This document shows positions 1 through 7,587 of a stretch of DNA of 21,809 nucleotides, piece after piece. Below the pieces are notes generated by a model that saw nothing but the letters and a program-made list of their open reading frames with translations, did no database searches and had not been told where the DNA came from. Position numbers and translations under genes: made by a program. Positions within the stretch are counted from its first letter, which is position 1; each line of letters begins with the position of its first letter. Source of the stretch: JBBTWV01 sp038062615 (GTDB lineage Bacteria; Patescibacteriota; Gracilibacteria; UBA1369; UM-FILTER-53-11); contig JBBTWV010000059.1 of assembly GCA_038062615.1 (NCBI GenBank), positions 1-21,809 on the forward strand, given 5' to 3'.

Positions 1-2
1 CT

Positions 3-368
3 GGCGTATTGATGCAAAGGAATTTCCCCGATGAGAGCATTGAATTTTTTGAAAAAGGGAGATTGGTAGAACGGAGGATGAAGCCTGGAGAGGAAATCCG
101 CGCACTATTCTTTGATGAAAAGGGAATGGTAAAGCAAAAGAATTATACCGACGGAAGAAGGATGATCGTTGACCCTCGGACGCAGGAAGTTAAAGCCGTT
201 GTGTATCCGGATGGCACCCAGGAATTTTATAAAAATAAAAAATTAATACAGCGGAATTTTCCTAAAGGTAAGGGAAATAATGCCGTCGAGTGGTATGACG
301 AAAATGGCGGCATCACGATGACGAAAGATTGGAAGGGTAAGATCAAGGATCTCAAGGCAAAAAATTGA
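3..368 (+). CDS. Partial repeat protein, YwqK/Tcp10-like beta repeats (C-terminal part)
   Basis: The frame is open to the left edge, so the gene probably begins outside the window. The first possible internal starts are TTG at 9 and ATG at 12. The visible ~119 residues hold degenerate repeats built around Y/F-P/T-D-G followed by a charged beta strand (for example QRNFPDES, VVYPDGTQEFY, LIQRNFPKGK). This resembles the short beta-hairpin repeats of MORN/YwqK-type or Tcp10 C-terminal proteins. There is no signal peptide in the visible part and no catalytic motif. It ends in TGA, just before the promoter of the next gene. The function is unknown; the repeat assignment comes from pattern only. Confidence 0.6.
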   Translation, partial: GVLMQRNFPDESIEFFEKGRLVERRMKPGEEIRALFFDEKGMVKQKNYTDGRRMIVDPRTQEVKAVVYPDGTQEFYKNKKLIQRNFPKGKGNNAVEWYDENGGITMTKDWKGKIKDLKAKN

Positions 369-393
369 CTTTCCCGGTAAACCCCTCTAGCTT
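365..393 (+). promoter_or_regulatory. Candidate promoter for the secreted protein at 402
   Basis: TTGACT (365-370), a 17-bp spacer and TAGCTT (388-393) lie 8 nt before ATG 402. The -35 is good and the -10 weak (3/6). The spacing predicts a leaderless or nearly leaderless mRNA. Confidence 0.35.
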
Positions 394-401
394 TCCAGCA
401 T

Positions 402-1289
402 ATGAATAAAAAATATGCAGCTGGTTTTCTTTTGACCTCTTTTTTGGTGCTCCAGGCATCTACGGCTTTTGCCATCGTGGCGGCGGCACCGGAGCCTTCC
501 GCTTTTGAATTAGCATGGGATCATGCTGCCGGAGTCAGTGCTTACACTTTTTCGTGCGTCACCTCCACGAGTTCTGTAAAAGTAGAAAAAGATAAAATTA
601 AACCGGATAAGCTGGATGTTGCGGAACTTACTTTAAAAGCCATCAAACATTACAAAACAACGGAGCAAATAAGTGTTTCCGGAAAAGAAAATCGGCTGGC
701 TCTTTCTCAAAAAAAACTCAACACGCTGGGTATTATTGATTCTCTCGTTGCAGGCAAATTAACCTTTGAGCAAGCGGTAACGGCCATGCAGAAGGTGGTA
801 AAAATAAACTCCTCATTGATCGTGGACAATAATACTTTTTACATGCGTTTTCCGGACGGAAAATGGAAAATGGCAGAGGGCTCCAAGTCTACAGAGAGCA
901 GTGGTTTTGATGCCTTTTTAAAGGGTCAACCTTTGGTCTTAGCATTTAAAAAAGGATCTTTTACCCTTGCCGAAACAACGCCTGGAAGTTCCAAAAAATC
1001 TTTTTATCAAGGAGAATTGAGTGGTCAGGCAACCGTTTCTCTGCTCAAGCCATTCATGGGAGTGCAGGAAGCCTTAAGCTACCCAGAAACTCCGGTAAAA
1101 CTTTATTTGGACAAAAACGGGCATTTTAAAAAATTTGATGCGACCGCGACGGTAAAACTCGAGGGGCTTTCGTTCAAAGTAAAAAACAATTGCACCTTTA
1201 ACTTCCAAAGCCCAAAAATCAAATTGCCCGTTGCAGAGACCGTTGATCTTAATTCCATTCTGCAGCAACTCGTACAGATGCTCCAGTAA
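402..1289 (+). CDS. Secreted protein of unknown function
   Basis: 295 aa with a clear Sec signal peptide: K-K near the N-terminus, a hydrophobic core, and a cleavage-like STAFA site around residues 20-24. The mature part is polar and strand-rich, with two cysteines (FSC near residue 52 and NNC near residue 263) that could form a disulfide. The overall look (beta-rich periplasmic or extracellular domain of about 270 residues) recalls LolA/LppX-type lipid-binding folds. There is no lipobox and I cannot confirm the family. No enzyme motif is seen. The gene stands alone and converges with the next gene. ATG 402 is chosen because it begins the signal peptide and a promoter-like element lies 8 nt upstream. 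Confidence 0.85.
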   Translation: MNKKYAAGFLLTSFLVLQASTAFAIVAAAPEPSAFELAWDHAAGVSAYTFSCVTSTSSVKVEKDKIKPDKLDVAELTLKAIKHYKTTEQISVSGKENRLALSQKKLNTLGIIDSLVAGKLTFEQAVTAMQKVVKINSSLIVDNNTFYMRFPDGKWKMAEGSKSTESSGFDAFLKGQPLVLAFKKGSFTLAETTPGSSKKSFYQGELSGQATVSLLKPFMGVQEALSYPETPVKLYLDKNGHFKKFDATATVKLEGLSFKVKNNCTFNFQSPKIKLPVAETVDLNSILQQLVQMLQ

Positions 1290-1317
1290 TCTCTACCATA
1301 ATTGACGCTTTGTGACT

Positions 1318-1656
1318 CTATTTCTCAGTTTTCCAAGAACGACTCCGGTAAAATATTAAGAGCGAGGAGAAAGTGCAAATCCCAATGAGGAGAAGGGGAG
1401 CCGCGAAAGCCAAAATTCCTCCGGTAATCATGATGGATGCAAGCACGACAGGTTTTTTTTCAATAGTTTTCTTACTTAATTGTTTGCCGAGAATTATCAA
1501 AGCGGTCACCGCAAGTAGATGATCAAGATTCAAAAACAGGTGGAATGTGGCATTGTTCAAGCTGTTTTCTCCAACATTATGAGCATTGGCTATAAAAGGT
1601 AAGCTCAAGCTTAATGCCGCTACAGGTAAAATCATTTTTTGGAGTATGTTACTCAT
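1318..1656 (-). CDS. Short HupE/UreJ-like membrane protein
   Basis: 112 aa with an N-terminal signal or TM segment (residues ~5-25, ending ANAHN). This is followed by the segment FLNLDHLLAVTALIILG, which resembles the G-x-D-H-L-L-A motif of HupE/UreJ proteins (putative Ni/Co transporters linked to hydrogenase or urease). A second hydrophobic segment ends the protein. Full HupE/UreJ proteins are about 190 aa with six TM segments, so this is a shortened relative or only a look-alike. No nickel-enzyme genes are in the window. A metal role is therefore speculative. Confidence 0.65.
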   Translation of the reverse strand: MSNILQKMILPVAALSLSLPFIANAHNVGENSLNNATFHLFLNLDHLLAVTALIILGKQLSKKTIEKKPVVLASIMITGGILAFAAPLLLIGICTFSSLLIFYRSRSWKTEK

Positions 1657-1718
1657 AGGCTCATGTTGTAAAAAACATGCTTCATTTTATCATACTTTTT
1701 GTAGCATAAATGCATTTC

Positions 1719-1746
1719 TTGAGTCTCAACGTATATGTGGTAATCT
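1719..1746 (+). promoter_or_regulatory. Candidate promoter for the membrane-anchored protein at 1753
   Basis: TTGAGT (1719-1724), a 16-bp spacer and TAATCT (1741-1746). The first ATG (1747) touches the -10 directly and so cannot be translated from this promoter. The second ATG (1753) lies exactly 6 nt downstream, as expected for a leaderless mRNA. The site therefore decides the start choice. Confidence 0.45.
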
Positions 1747-1752
1747 ATGCCC

Positions 1753-2187
1753 ATGAATCAACAAACTCGCAATTTTTTAATAGCGGTTGGAGTAATACTC
1801 GTTGGCGTGGTTGCCATTTTTGCTATTTATTCGGGCAAGAATAATACCGGCAGCGGTAAGCCGATAAATATTCCTGTGGGCACCGCCAAAGTAGATACGG
1901 TTGAAGTGACGTTATCCGAATCAACGCCGTTACAAGTGCGTGCCATATTGAAAGGAAACTTTCCGGACAGCTGCACCCAAGTTGGCAAAGTGCAGCAGAC
2001 GTATGGAGGTAAACTTTTTACGGTCACCGTCACTACCGAACGTCCATCCGGTGCTTATTGTAACCAGGTACTGACACCTTTTGCGGAAAACATTCAGCTT
2101 GAAGCCCATGGTCTTTCTAAGGGGACCTATCAGGTGGATGTAAACGGAGCGAAAGCCACCTTTACGCTTGAAAAGGATAATAAGTAG
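1753..2187 (+). CDS. Membrane-anchored extracellular domain protein with a Cys pair
   Basis: 144 aa from ATG 1753 (146 aa if ATG 1747 is used). There is one N-terminal TM segment (about residues 8-27), a short linker rich in G/S/N, and one ~100-residue beta-rich domain. The domain has two cysteines (in DSCTQV and AYCNQV) placed to form a disulfide. It has strand-like alternation (VDTVEVTLSES, FTVTVTTERP) and ends with TYQVDVNGAKATFTLEKD. Similar stand-alone extracytoplasmic domains occur in lipoproteins of several phyla, sometimes beside META/inhibitor-type domains. I cannot name the family with certainty. No catalytic residues are evident. The gene converges with the DUF475 gene. Confidence 0.85.
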   Translation: MNQQTRNFLIAVGVILVGVVAIFAIYSGKNNTGSGKPINIPVGTAKVDTVEVTLSESTPLQVRAILKGNFPDSCTQVGKVQQTYGGKLFTVTVTTERPSGAYCNQVLTPFAENIQLEAHGLSKGTYQVDVNGAKATFTLEKDNK

Positions 2188-2226
2188 CCTTTTCAGGCCG
2201 AGGTCTGGCTAGCTTTTGCTACTTTT
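2182..2226 (+). terminator. Candidate terminator between convergent genes
   Basis: The arms AAGTAGC (2182-2188) and GCTACTT (2218-2224) are a perfect 7-bp inverted repeat, followed by T's. The 29-nt loop can form an inner stem (CAGGCC/GGTCTG). The structure overlaps the stop codon at 2185-2187 and the 3' end of the opposing gene. The long loop makes this only a moderate candidate. Confidence 0.35.
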
Positions 2227-3119
2227 ACCGATTTCCAAAAGAAGAAACCAACGATCACAAAGGTGACGGCCGGTGAGACCCATGAGGGAACATGCACGTT
2301 AAAGCTATCCGTAACCATAATAATTCCCAGTACCAGTACCGAATACATGGCTCCATTTTTAAGGAAAAGAAATTTTTTGATGTGGCTGATGTTGCGAATG
2401 GTAAGCTCTCTCACCACAAAAGCGCCAAGGCTGTTACCCAAGAGGATGAGCGGCACCGACATCGTAAATGCAAAGGCTCCCAGCACGCCATCAATAGAAA
2501 ATGTGGCATCAATAATTTCTAAATACAGAATTTTACTTATATCAGACATGCCTTGATTCAGTAATTTTTTTTCTTGCTCTTCGGCGTACTGCTTAAATCC
2601 GTGAGTGATAAAGAAAGCCGTGGAACCTACCACGAGTCCAAATGCCATCATGGGGTTTTGTTTGAGCCCAAACCACACCAACGTCATAAGTAAAAGCGAT
2701 ACAGTGGCATAAAACCAAGCTCCTTGGCGTGAAAAAAATGATTCGCCGGGAAGTCCAAAATTTTTGGGTTCAATAAAGAGCCAGTGAAAAAATAAAAATA
2801 TAAGAAAGACTCCTCCGCCGGCAAGTAAGATGGGTGCAGCGGTTTCTATGGACTCAATGACGCGCGGATCATTATTAAACGATGCCGTTAAGGCTCCCAT
2901 CATGCTGAGAGAGGGGACGGATACCCAAACAATGAACCATGGCAAAAGTCCGCGGACCACAAATACCGCAAAAAACATTCCCCAAACAAGGAACCATCGT
3001 TGAGCGCGTTTCCCCATGGTAGAAAGAACCTGCGCATTGATGACGGCATTATCTATGCTGCTAATCGTCTCAAAAAGACAGAGGCCGAGGACGGTAAGAA
3101 TGATGCTCAAGATGGTCAT
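2193..3119 (-). CDS. DUF475 / TerC-like integral membrane protein
   Basis: 308 aa, about 7-9 TM segments. It carries the inverted-repeat signature of the TerC/DUF475 group. An N-terminal segment FETISSIDNAVINA and a central segment LEIIDATFSIDGVLGAF each present E-x-x-x-x-D-N/G in mid-membrane. In the related TerC/MntP-like families such acidic residues are linked to divalent metal export (Mn2+, Ca2+) or tellurium resistance. The length fits DUF475. It lies 9 bp downstream of the Na+/Ca2+ exchanger gene and is almost certainly co-transcribed with it, which supports a role in divalent cation homeostasis at the cytoplasmic membrane. There is no SD before ATG. Substrate is inferred, not seen. 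Confidence 0.9.
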   Translation of the reverse strand: MTILSIILTVLGLCLFETISSIDNAVINAQVLSTMGKRAQRWFLVWGMFFAVFVVRGLLPWFIVWVSVPSLSMMGALTASFNNDPRVIESIETAAPILLAGGGVFLIFLFFHWLFIEPKNFGLPGESFFSRQGAWFYATVSLLLMTLVWFGLKQNPMMAFGLVVGSTAFFITHGFKQYAEEQEKKLLNQGMSDISKILYLEIIDATFSIDGVLGAFAFTMSVPLILLGNSLGAFVVRELTIRNISHIKKFLFLKNGAMYSVLVLGIIMVTDSFNVHVPSWVSPAVTFVIVGFFFWKSVKVAKASQTSA

Positions 3120-3128
3120 AAGTTGAGT

Positions 3129-4100
3129 TTACACGATGGCAATTTGAACCGCCAAAAGAAGAATGTAACTTCCTAGCAGAATGCCGCCCTCCAGACGTGA
3201 GATGGTTCTTCCAGTTACGCAAAATACAAAGAGCATCACGCTCATAAAGATCATGGCCGGGAGATCAAACGTGCGCCACTGATCGCTAATAGTTATGGGT
3301 GAAATTACGGCTAAGATGCCGAGCGTTACCAGGAGCGTAAAAATATTGGAGCCTAATGTTTCTGAGACGGCGATGTCGGTCATGCCTCTTTTTGTGGCTT
3401 TGTATGCCGCAACGATGTTGGGAATGGAAGGTCCAATGGCGCCTATCGTGAGACCAATAATGAGTTCGTTGAACCCAAGATCTTTGGCCAGAGAAATAAG
3501 TTGCCCACCGAAAACATACGTGCCTGCCAGGAGCACCACGAGCCCAAGTCCAAAGGAGAGCCAAGGTGAGGTAATTTTTCCTTTGTCGAATCCAAGAGAT
3601 TTTAATTCCATTTCAATTCGGGCGATATCGCTTGATTTCTCTTCTGCGGACCTTCCTTTTTCAAGCAAGAAGACATTCACCACATACGGAATGAAAAGAA
3701 GGAAAAAAGCGAGTCCCTCTATGCGAGAGATTTCTCCGCCGCTACTTACCGCAAAAATAAGAATAGGGACGACGATAGAAAAAATGCCGTCACGCAGCAA
3801 AATATTGGTGGTGACATGGAGCGGGCGCTGAAGCGCGCAAAGCCCGGTCATAAGGCCGATATTGCAGACGATGGAGCCTAAAATGACGCCGAGACTGATG
3901 GTGGGTGCACCTTCTACCACGGCATAAACGGCAACTAAAATCTCAGGAAGACTTACCGCCGCCGAGACCAAAATAAGGCCTACGGCAACGCCGGATACGC
4001 CTAATTTTTTGGCAAGAGGAACAAGAGAATCAGTGAGCCAGTCGGAGCCTTTTCCAATAGCAATGATTCCCACGATAATAAGGACGGCGCTGGTGAACAT
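3129..4100 (-). CDS. CaCA-family Na+/Ca2+ (or H+/cation) exchanger
   Basis: 323 aa, about 10 TM segments, with the two alpha repeats of the calcium/cation antiporter family. The first (residues ~33-70) has AVSLPEILVAVYA and SIVCNIGL. The second (~200-260) has GLTIGAIGPSIPNIVAAYKA and SETLGSNIF. The central loop with E/K residues (EKGRSAEEKSSDIARIE) is typical. It is first gene of an operon with the DUF475 gene. Family knowledge: these proteins expel Ca2+ in exchange for Na+ or H+. Oddity: the acidic residue normally present in the second repeat (S-x-P-E/D) is Asn here (SIPN), while the first repeat keeps Glu (SLPE). Ion selectivity may therefore differ. Confidence 0.92.
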   Translation of the reverse strand: MFTSAVLIIVGIIAIGKGSDWLTDSLVPLAKKLGVSGVAVGLILVSAAVSLPEILVAVYAVVEGAPTISLGVILGSIVCNIGLMTGLCALQRPLHVTTNILLRDGIFSIVVPILIFAVSSGGEISRIEGLAFFLLFIPYVVNVFLLEKGRSAEEKSSDIARIEMELKSLGFDKGKITSPWLSFGLGLVVLLAGTYVFGGQLISLAKDLGFNELIIGLTIGAIGPSIPNIVAAYKATKRGMTDIAVSETLGSNIFTLLVTLGILAVISPITISDQWRTFDLPAMIFMSVMLFVFCVTGRTISRLEGGILLGSYILLLAVQIAIV

Positions 4101-4107
4101 GATTCAA

Positions 4108-4116
4108 ATTATATCA
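4108..4116 (-). promoter_or_regulatory. Extended -10 promoter of the exchanger operon
   Basis: On the minus strand the sequence reads TGATATAATTTGAATCATG. It is a perfect TATAAT with an upstream TG (extended -10), 7 nt before the ATG at 4100. No good -35 is visible, as expected for an extended -10. The spacing predicts leaderless transcription. Confidence 0.6.
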
Positions 4117-4130
4117 TGGCCTTTCACGGG

Positions 4131-4400
4131 TCATTTGCGGGGCGTCTTATGTTTTGAATTTTGGATGAGTGTGAATTTTTCTGCCCGCGTAAGCTGTTTC
4201 ATAACATATTCCCGCTTTTTTGCCTCGCTCGCAGTCTTAAAAATTTCGCTATGCACCACCACAACGGGCCGACGCAGCTTGGTATAATGTGCGCCGGATT
4301 TAAGAAAGTTATGACGATGAAGCCTTTTTTTGAGATCGTTGGTGGAGCCGATGTAGAAGGTATCGTCGGCGCACTTGAGCATGTAGGTGGTGTAGGTCAT
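4131..4400 (-). CDS. GIY-YIG endonuclease-domain protein (UPF0213/YhbQ-like)
   Basis: 89 aa from ATG 4400. A GTG at 4445 in the same frame would add 15 residues overlapping the upstream gene, so the ATG giving a domain-start MTYTTYMLKC is preferred. Motifs: YMLKCADDTFYIGSTNDLKKRLHRHN (the Y-x(n)-YIG pair and the conserved Arg of the GIY-YIG active site), then an H-Y-T-K-L-R-R-P segment, then a conserved Glu (HSEIF) and a K/R-rich tail. Small single-domain GIY-YIG proteins like this are widespread and their cellular role is poorly defined. The gene lies 23 bp downstream of the TrmB-like regulator and is probably co-transcribed. Confidence 0.88.
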   Translation of the reverse strand: MTYTTYMLKCADDTFYIGSTNDLKKRLHRHNFLKSGAHYTKLRRPVVVVHSEIFKTASEAKKREYVMKQLTRAEKFTLIQNSKHKTPRK

Positions 4401-4423
4401 TTCAGGTTTTGTGAATGTGGAAT

Positions 4424-5188
4424 TTATTTGGCGGCGGTTTGCCACAAGATTTCAAACATTACTTTCATAGAATGGTATATTTCTTGGCTTTGTATGAGTA
4501 CCCCCATTTTTTCATTTTTGAGCGTGATAATGGATACCTTCCCGTCATAAATGTTAATTTCATTGGAGATATCAAAAATATTTACGGGAAAATGGCGTGA
4601 TTGGCGAAGATATTTTTTATCTTTCTTCGTTTCTTTGCGCTCAAGCGGCGTATCTTTGGCAATATAGCGGACAGGAATGCCTCGTTTGGTGCGTTTGGTG
4701 ACATACCAATGATCATATTCTTTACCAAATAAGTCCCAAAGATCCTCAACGGAACTCAAGCAAAGAATCTCTGTATTTGAAGTAAGGCTGTCAATGTACA
4801 TTCTCTTAAGCTCGTGAATGCCTTCATAATAGGTGACCTTGGGAATGTTCACGTCTTGGCGAACAATGGATGTAAGTTCCGGCACAATGCCGGAAAATGC
4901 ACGGATATCGTTGTCCCATGACTGTATGGCTTTAGCCTTATGATGCTGGAGTGATTCCAGTGATTCATCCGGTTTTTTTGCCGTAAAATATTGGGCTTTT
5001 CCTCGCCAGGTATATCGCACAAATCCCTTCTTCACCAATTGTTCCAAATACACGCGGATGGTTGTTCTTTTTTTATTGAGATGGCGGGCCACAATGCTGG
5101 CCGGCTGGGTGCCGAGATGCAACAGCGTGGTGTACACATCAACTTCTTCGGCACTCCATCCGAGGTTTTTTAATACATTTTCGTACAT
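4424..5188 (-). CDS. TrmB-family transcriptional regulator
   Basis: 254 aa from ATG 5188. A TTG at 5212 in frame lies upstream of the -10 box and is rejected. The N-terminus is a TrmB-type winged helix-turn-helix (residues ~1-75; AEEVDVYTTLL and ASIVARHLNKKRTTIRVYLEQLVKKGFV). A basic linker follows, then a C-terminal effector-like domain (residues ~115-254) with TEILCLSSVEDLWDLF and the Y-D-G-K-V motif seen in PLD-like/TrmB C-terminal modules. Family members usually sense sugars or other small ligands. Its gene is divergent from the arginine operon and shares a 150-bp regulatory region with it, so arginine or nitrogen control is possible but unproven. Confidence 0.88.
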   Translation of the reverse strand: MYENVLKNLGWSAEEVDVYTTLLHLGTQPASIVARHLNKKRTTIRVYLEQLVKKGFVRYTWRGKAQYFTAKKPDESLESLQHHKAKAIQSWDNDIRAFSGIVPELTSIVRQDVNIPKVTYYEGIHELKRMYIDSLTSNTEILCLSSVEDLWDLFGKEYDHWYVTKRTKRGIPVRYIAKDTPLERKETKKDKKYLRQSRHFPVNIFDISNEINIYDGKVSIITLKNEKMGVLIQSQEIYHSMKVMFEILWQTAAK

Positions 5189-5197
5189 ATTGCTTTC

Positions 5198-5226
5198 ATT
5201 ATATGCTGTCAAAAATTTTACGTCAA
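5198..5226 (-). promoter_or_regulatory. Near-consensus promoter of the TrmB-like gene
   Basis: TTGACG (5226-5221), a 17-bp spacer and TATAAT (5203-5198) lie 9 nt before ATG 5188. This is the best sigma70-type promoter in the window. Confidence 0.75.
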
Positions 5227-5263
5227 TAGCTCTTTATATCTTATGAATTACTCCTTAAGTAGC

Positions 5264-5328
5264 TTGACGGTGGATAATTGACGTCTGCTACGTTTTGGCG
5301 CACTATGTAACCCATTAATATTTATATT
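5264..5328 (+). promoter_or_regulatory. Arginine operon upstream region with two TTGACG elements
   Basis: Two direct TTGACG copies (5264-5269 and 5278-5283) face the arginine operon, and the TrmB promoter uses the same hexamer on the other strand (5221-5226). A TATATT -10-like box (5323-5328) lies 10 nt before ATG 5339, but no matching -35 sits 17 bp upstream of it. The hexamers could be -35 boxes with poor -10s, or binding half-sites for the divergent regulator. No clear ARG box is visible. Confidence 0.3.
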
Positions 5329-5338
5329 TAGTTTTCAC

Positions 5339-6628
5339 ATGACTGATACTTCCATTGCAAAGGCCTATCACGCCATCCATACCCGGGATAAAGAAACAAT
5401 TCTTCTTAAAATTGGAGGGCAAGAGTTGGAAAATGGAATGGATAAGCTGATAGAAAACATTGCGCACTTCGTAAAAGAAGGCTTGAAATTTATTCTTGTA
5501 TTTGGCGGTGGGCCGCAGATTGATGCCAAATGGAATGGGAGCCACACCGCTCCTCGGCAGATGATGGGCGGCGTGGGAGTAACGACGCATGATGTGCTGA
5601 AGGATGCTGTTATTCCGGCCTATGAAGAAATCGCGGGTAAACTCAAAGCGCTTTTGCCGGGAATTTTTATTGTGCCGCCGTCAGATGTTGTTTGTACGCA
5701 GGATGAACAATATGGACTCGTTGGCGAAGTACAATCCGTGCAAAATATTCCTCTGCACGAGCAACCCCTCATCGGTGTAGGCTTTTTGGGAGTGGAACAA
5801 GGTAGCGGGAAGCTGTTGAATGTGAATGGTGACAGTCTTGCCAGAGAACTTGCGGAACAATTCCATGAAGAAATTGGTCAAGTCATGCTTCTTACGGCAA
5901 TCAAGGGCGTGATTGACGATACGAAAAAAGTCAGACCGCTCATCCTTTCCGAAAATCTTGATGCTATGCTTGCCGACACCTATCCCGGTATTACCGTCCG
6001 CGGCGGCATGGCCAAAAAGATCGCGGAAATAAAACAGATGCTTGAGCATGTAAGCAAAGTAGCTCTTACCGACATTGACGGCTTCCCCGGAGAACTTGAA
6101 AAATGGAGGGGAGAAGGAACGCTTTTTGTACGAAGCGATGCATTGTCTTTGCAGCCTTTGGATGCTCATTCCGAAAGGATTTTTGATAAGGTTTATAAAG
6201 ACCATGTGGCGTCGGGTATTTTTAGACCGAGAACTCCACAAGAAATGGAGACGCTCAAAGCGCACCATCGGGTATTGAACGTGGGAGGCTCTCCCGTTGG
6301 CGGTTATTCCCTTGTCCCTCAAAATGGCGGGGAATATGCCGAACTTTCTGTCCTTTGGGCTGGCTACGAAGGCAATGGGCTTGGCACAAAATTATTAACC
6401 GTTGCTCAAAGCCAAGCCGCTCAAAGTGGCCTTGCGGTATATGCTATAAGTTCACAAAAACGCGCCGGTCTTTTTAAAAGAGGCAGTTTTGAACATCACG
6501 GCACATTGAAGGAATCAAAGTATGTAGCGTTCCAAGATGGCGTTCCGGAAGCTTTGGAAAGCTACAAGTTTACGCCCGGCAGGAACCCGCCGCATCTCTT
6601 TACTTGGAAACATGCTTTACCCCAATAA
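5339..6628 (+). CDS. argA: N-acetylglutamate synthase (amino-acid kinase + GNAT), possibly bifunctional NAGS/NAGK
   Basis: 429 aa, close to the length of classical ArgA. Residues ~18-270 form an amino-acid kinase domain: ILLKIGGQEL, the glycine-rich VFGGGPQID, NVNGDSLARELA, LLTAIKGVID and ITVRGGMAKKI. Residues ~290-425 form a GNAT domain with the acetyl-CoA motif LWAGYEGNGLGTKLL. This order (AAK then GNAT) matches N-acetylglutamate synthase, the first step of arginine synthesis in the cytoplasm. The kinase core keeps many phosphotransfer-type residues, so a vertebrate/Xanthomonas-like synthase-kinase is an alternative. It is first gene of the arg operon, 9 bp before argF. No argB, argC, argD or argE/J is present nearby. 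Confidence 0.85.
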   Translation: MTDTSIAKAYHAIHTRDKETILLKIGGQELENGMDKLIENIAHFVKEGLKFILVFGGGPQIDAKWNGSHTAPRQMMGGVGVTTHDVLKDAVIPAYEEIAGKLKALLPGIFIVPPSDVVCTQDEQYGLVGEVQSVQNIPLHEQPLIGVGFLGVEQGSGKLLNVNGDSLARELAEQFHEEIGQVMLLTAIKGVIDDTKKVRPLILSENLDAMLADTYPGITVRGGMAKKIAEIKQMLEHVSKVALTDIDGFPGELEKWRGEGTLFVRSDALSLQPLDAHSERIFDKVYKDHVASGIFRPRTPQEMETLKAHHRVLNVGGSPVGGYSLVPQNGGEYAELSVLWAGYEGNGLGTKLLTVAQSQAAQSGLAVYAISSQKRAGLFKRGSFEHHGTLKESKYVAFQDGVPEALESYKFTPGRNPPHLFTWKHALPQ

Positions 6629-6637
6629 TCTTTATTT

Positions 6638-7576
6638 ATGATGCCTTCGCTGACTCGAATCACAGATCTCACTCCGCAAGAAATTCAATGGATTCTTAAG
6701 GAAGCCTTTGAATACAAAAATAAAAAAGATTGTGGCGTGCCCGTCGAAAATATTTTGCGCGGCAAAGTCGTGGCACTGGTTTTTGAGAAACCGTCACTAC
6801 GAACCAGAGTTGCTTTTGAAGCGGCAGCGGCATTGCTTGGAGGAATACCGATTTTTCTTTCAGAAGCGAACATTTTCACAGGGAATAATAAGAAGCCTCG
6901 CGAATCCGTCTCCGACATTATTAAAAATCTTGAAAGATTTGCAGATGTCATCGTCGCAAGAGTCCATGACCATGCCACCATTCTCAAGATGGCCTCTTCA
7001 TCAAAGAAACCCATCATCAATGCCTTGTCTGACCTGCACCACCCCACCCAAGCGCTTGCGGATCTTATGGCGATACGATGGCATAAGAAAAATCAAAAAC
7101 ATCCTAAAGTTGCTTTTGTTGGCGATGGCAACAATGTGGCGGTGTCCCTCATGCACATCTGCGCTATGATGGGATTGCATTTTGCGATTGCGAGTCCGCA
7201 AGGATATGAAATTCCTGGGAATGAAAAGCGCGTCGGCCGCGAGTGGGCAAAGAAGGGAAAAACCAGCGTAGAATTTCTCAGAAATCCCAAAGAAGCCGTG
7301 GAAAATGCCGATGTCGTTTACACGGATACCTTTGTCTCCATGGGGCAGGAATCCAAGACGCGGAGACGATTAAAAGATTTTCAGGGTTACAAGGTAGACC
7401 AAATGCTTCTCCGACATGCAAAAAGCGATGCGATTGTTATGCACTGCCTACCGGCACACCGCGGGCAAGAAATCACGAGCGACGTCTTGGACGGTCCGCA
7501 GTCTATTATTTTTGATCAAGCGGAATGCCGACTACACATTGCTAAAGCACTTCTTACATTTTATCTTATTCATTAA
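6638..7576 (+). CDS. argF: Ornithine carbamoyltransferase
   Basis: 312 aa, typical OTC length. It has the carbamoyl-phosphate loop in the form FEKPSLRTRVAFE and the motif DLHHPTQALADL (usually HPCQ; Cys replaced by Thr). The ornithine loop is VSMGQE and the catalytic motif is MHCLPAHRGQEI. The C-terminus is DQAECRLHIAKALL. It converts ornithine and carbamoyl phosphate to citrulline in the cytoplasm. The SMG loop and HCLPAHRG favour ornithine over N-acetylornithine as substrate. Two consecutive ATGs (6638 and 6641) could start it. A TAATCT lies 6 nt before the first one, overlapping the argA stop. It is second in the arg operon. Confidence 0.95.
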   Translation: MMPSLTRITDLTPQEIQWILKEAFEYKNKKDCGVPVENILRGKVVALVFEKPSLRTRVAFEAAAALLGGIPIFLSEANIFTGNNKKPRESVSDIIKNLERFADVIVARVHDHATILKMASSSKKPIINALSDLHHPTQALADLMAIRWHKKNQKHPKVAFVGDGNNVAVSLMHICAMMGLHFAIASPQGYEIPGNEKRVGREWAKKGKTSVEFLRNPKEAVENADVVYTDTFVSMGQESKTRRRLKDFQGYKVDQMLLRHAKSDAIVMHCLPAHRGQEITSDVLDGPQSIIFDQAECRLHIAKALLTFYLIH

Positions 7577-7587
7577 CTTTTCTCTCT

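Noticed and set aside
3295..3831. 178-codon open frame on the plus strand opposite the exchanger gene
   Set aside because: It is antisense to a clear CaCA protein, has low-complexity Ser/Thr/Pro composition, and no promoter or family resemblance.
4401..4445. Longer GIY-YIG protein from GTG 4445
   Set aside because: It would overlap the TrmB gene by 22 nt, and the extra residues do not belong to the domain, which begins at ATG 4400.
6638..7576. N-acetylornithine carbamoyltransferase instead of argF, suggested by HPTQ and the fused synthase/kinase
   Set aside because: The VSMGQE loop and HCLPAHRG motif are those of ornithine carbamoyltransferase, and HPTQ alone is not diagnostic.
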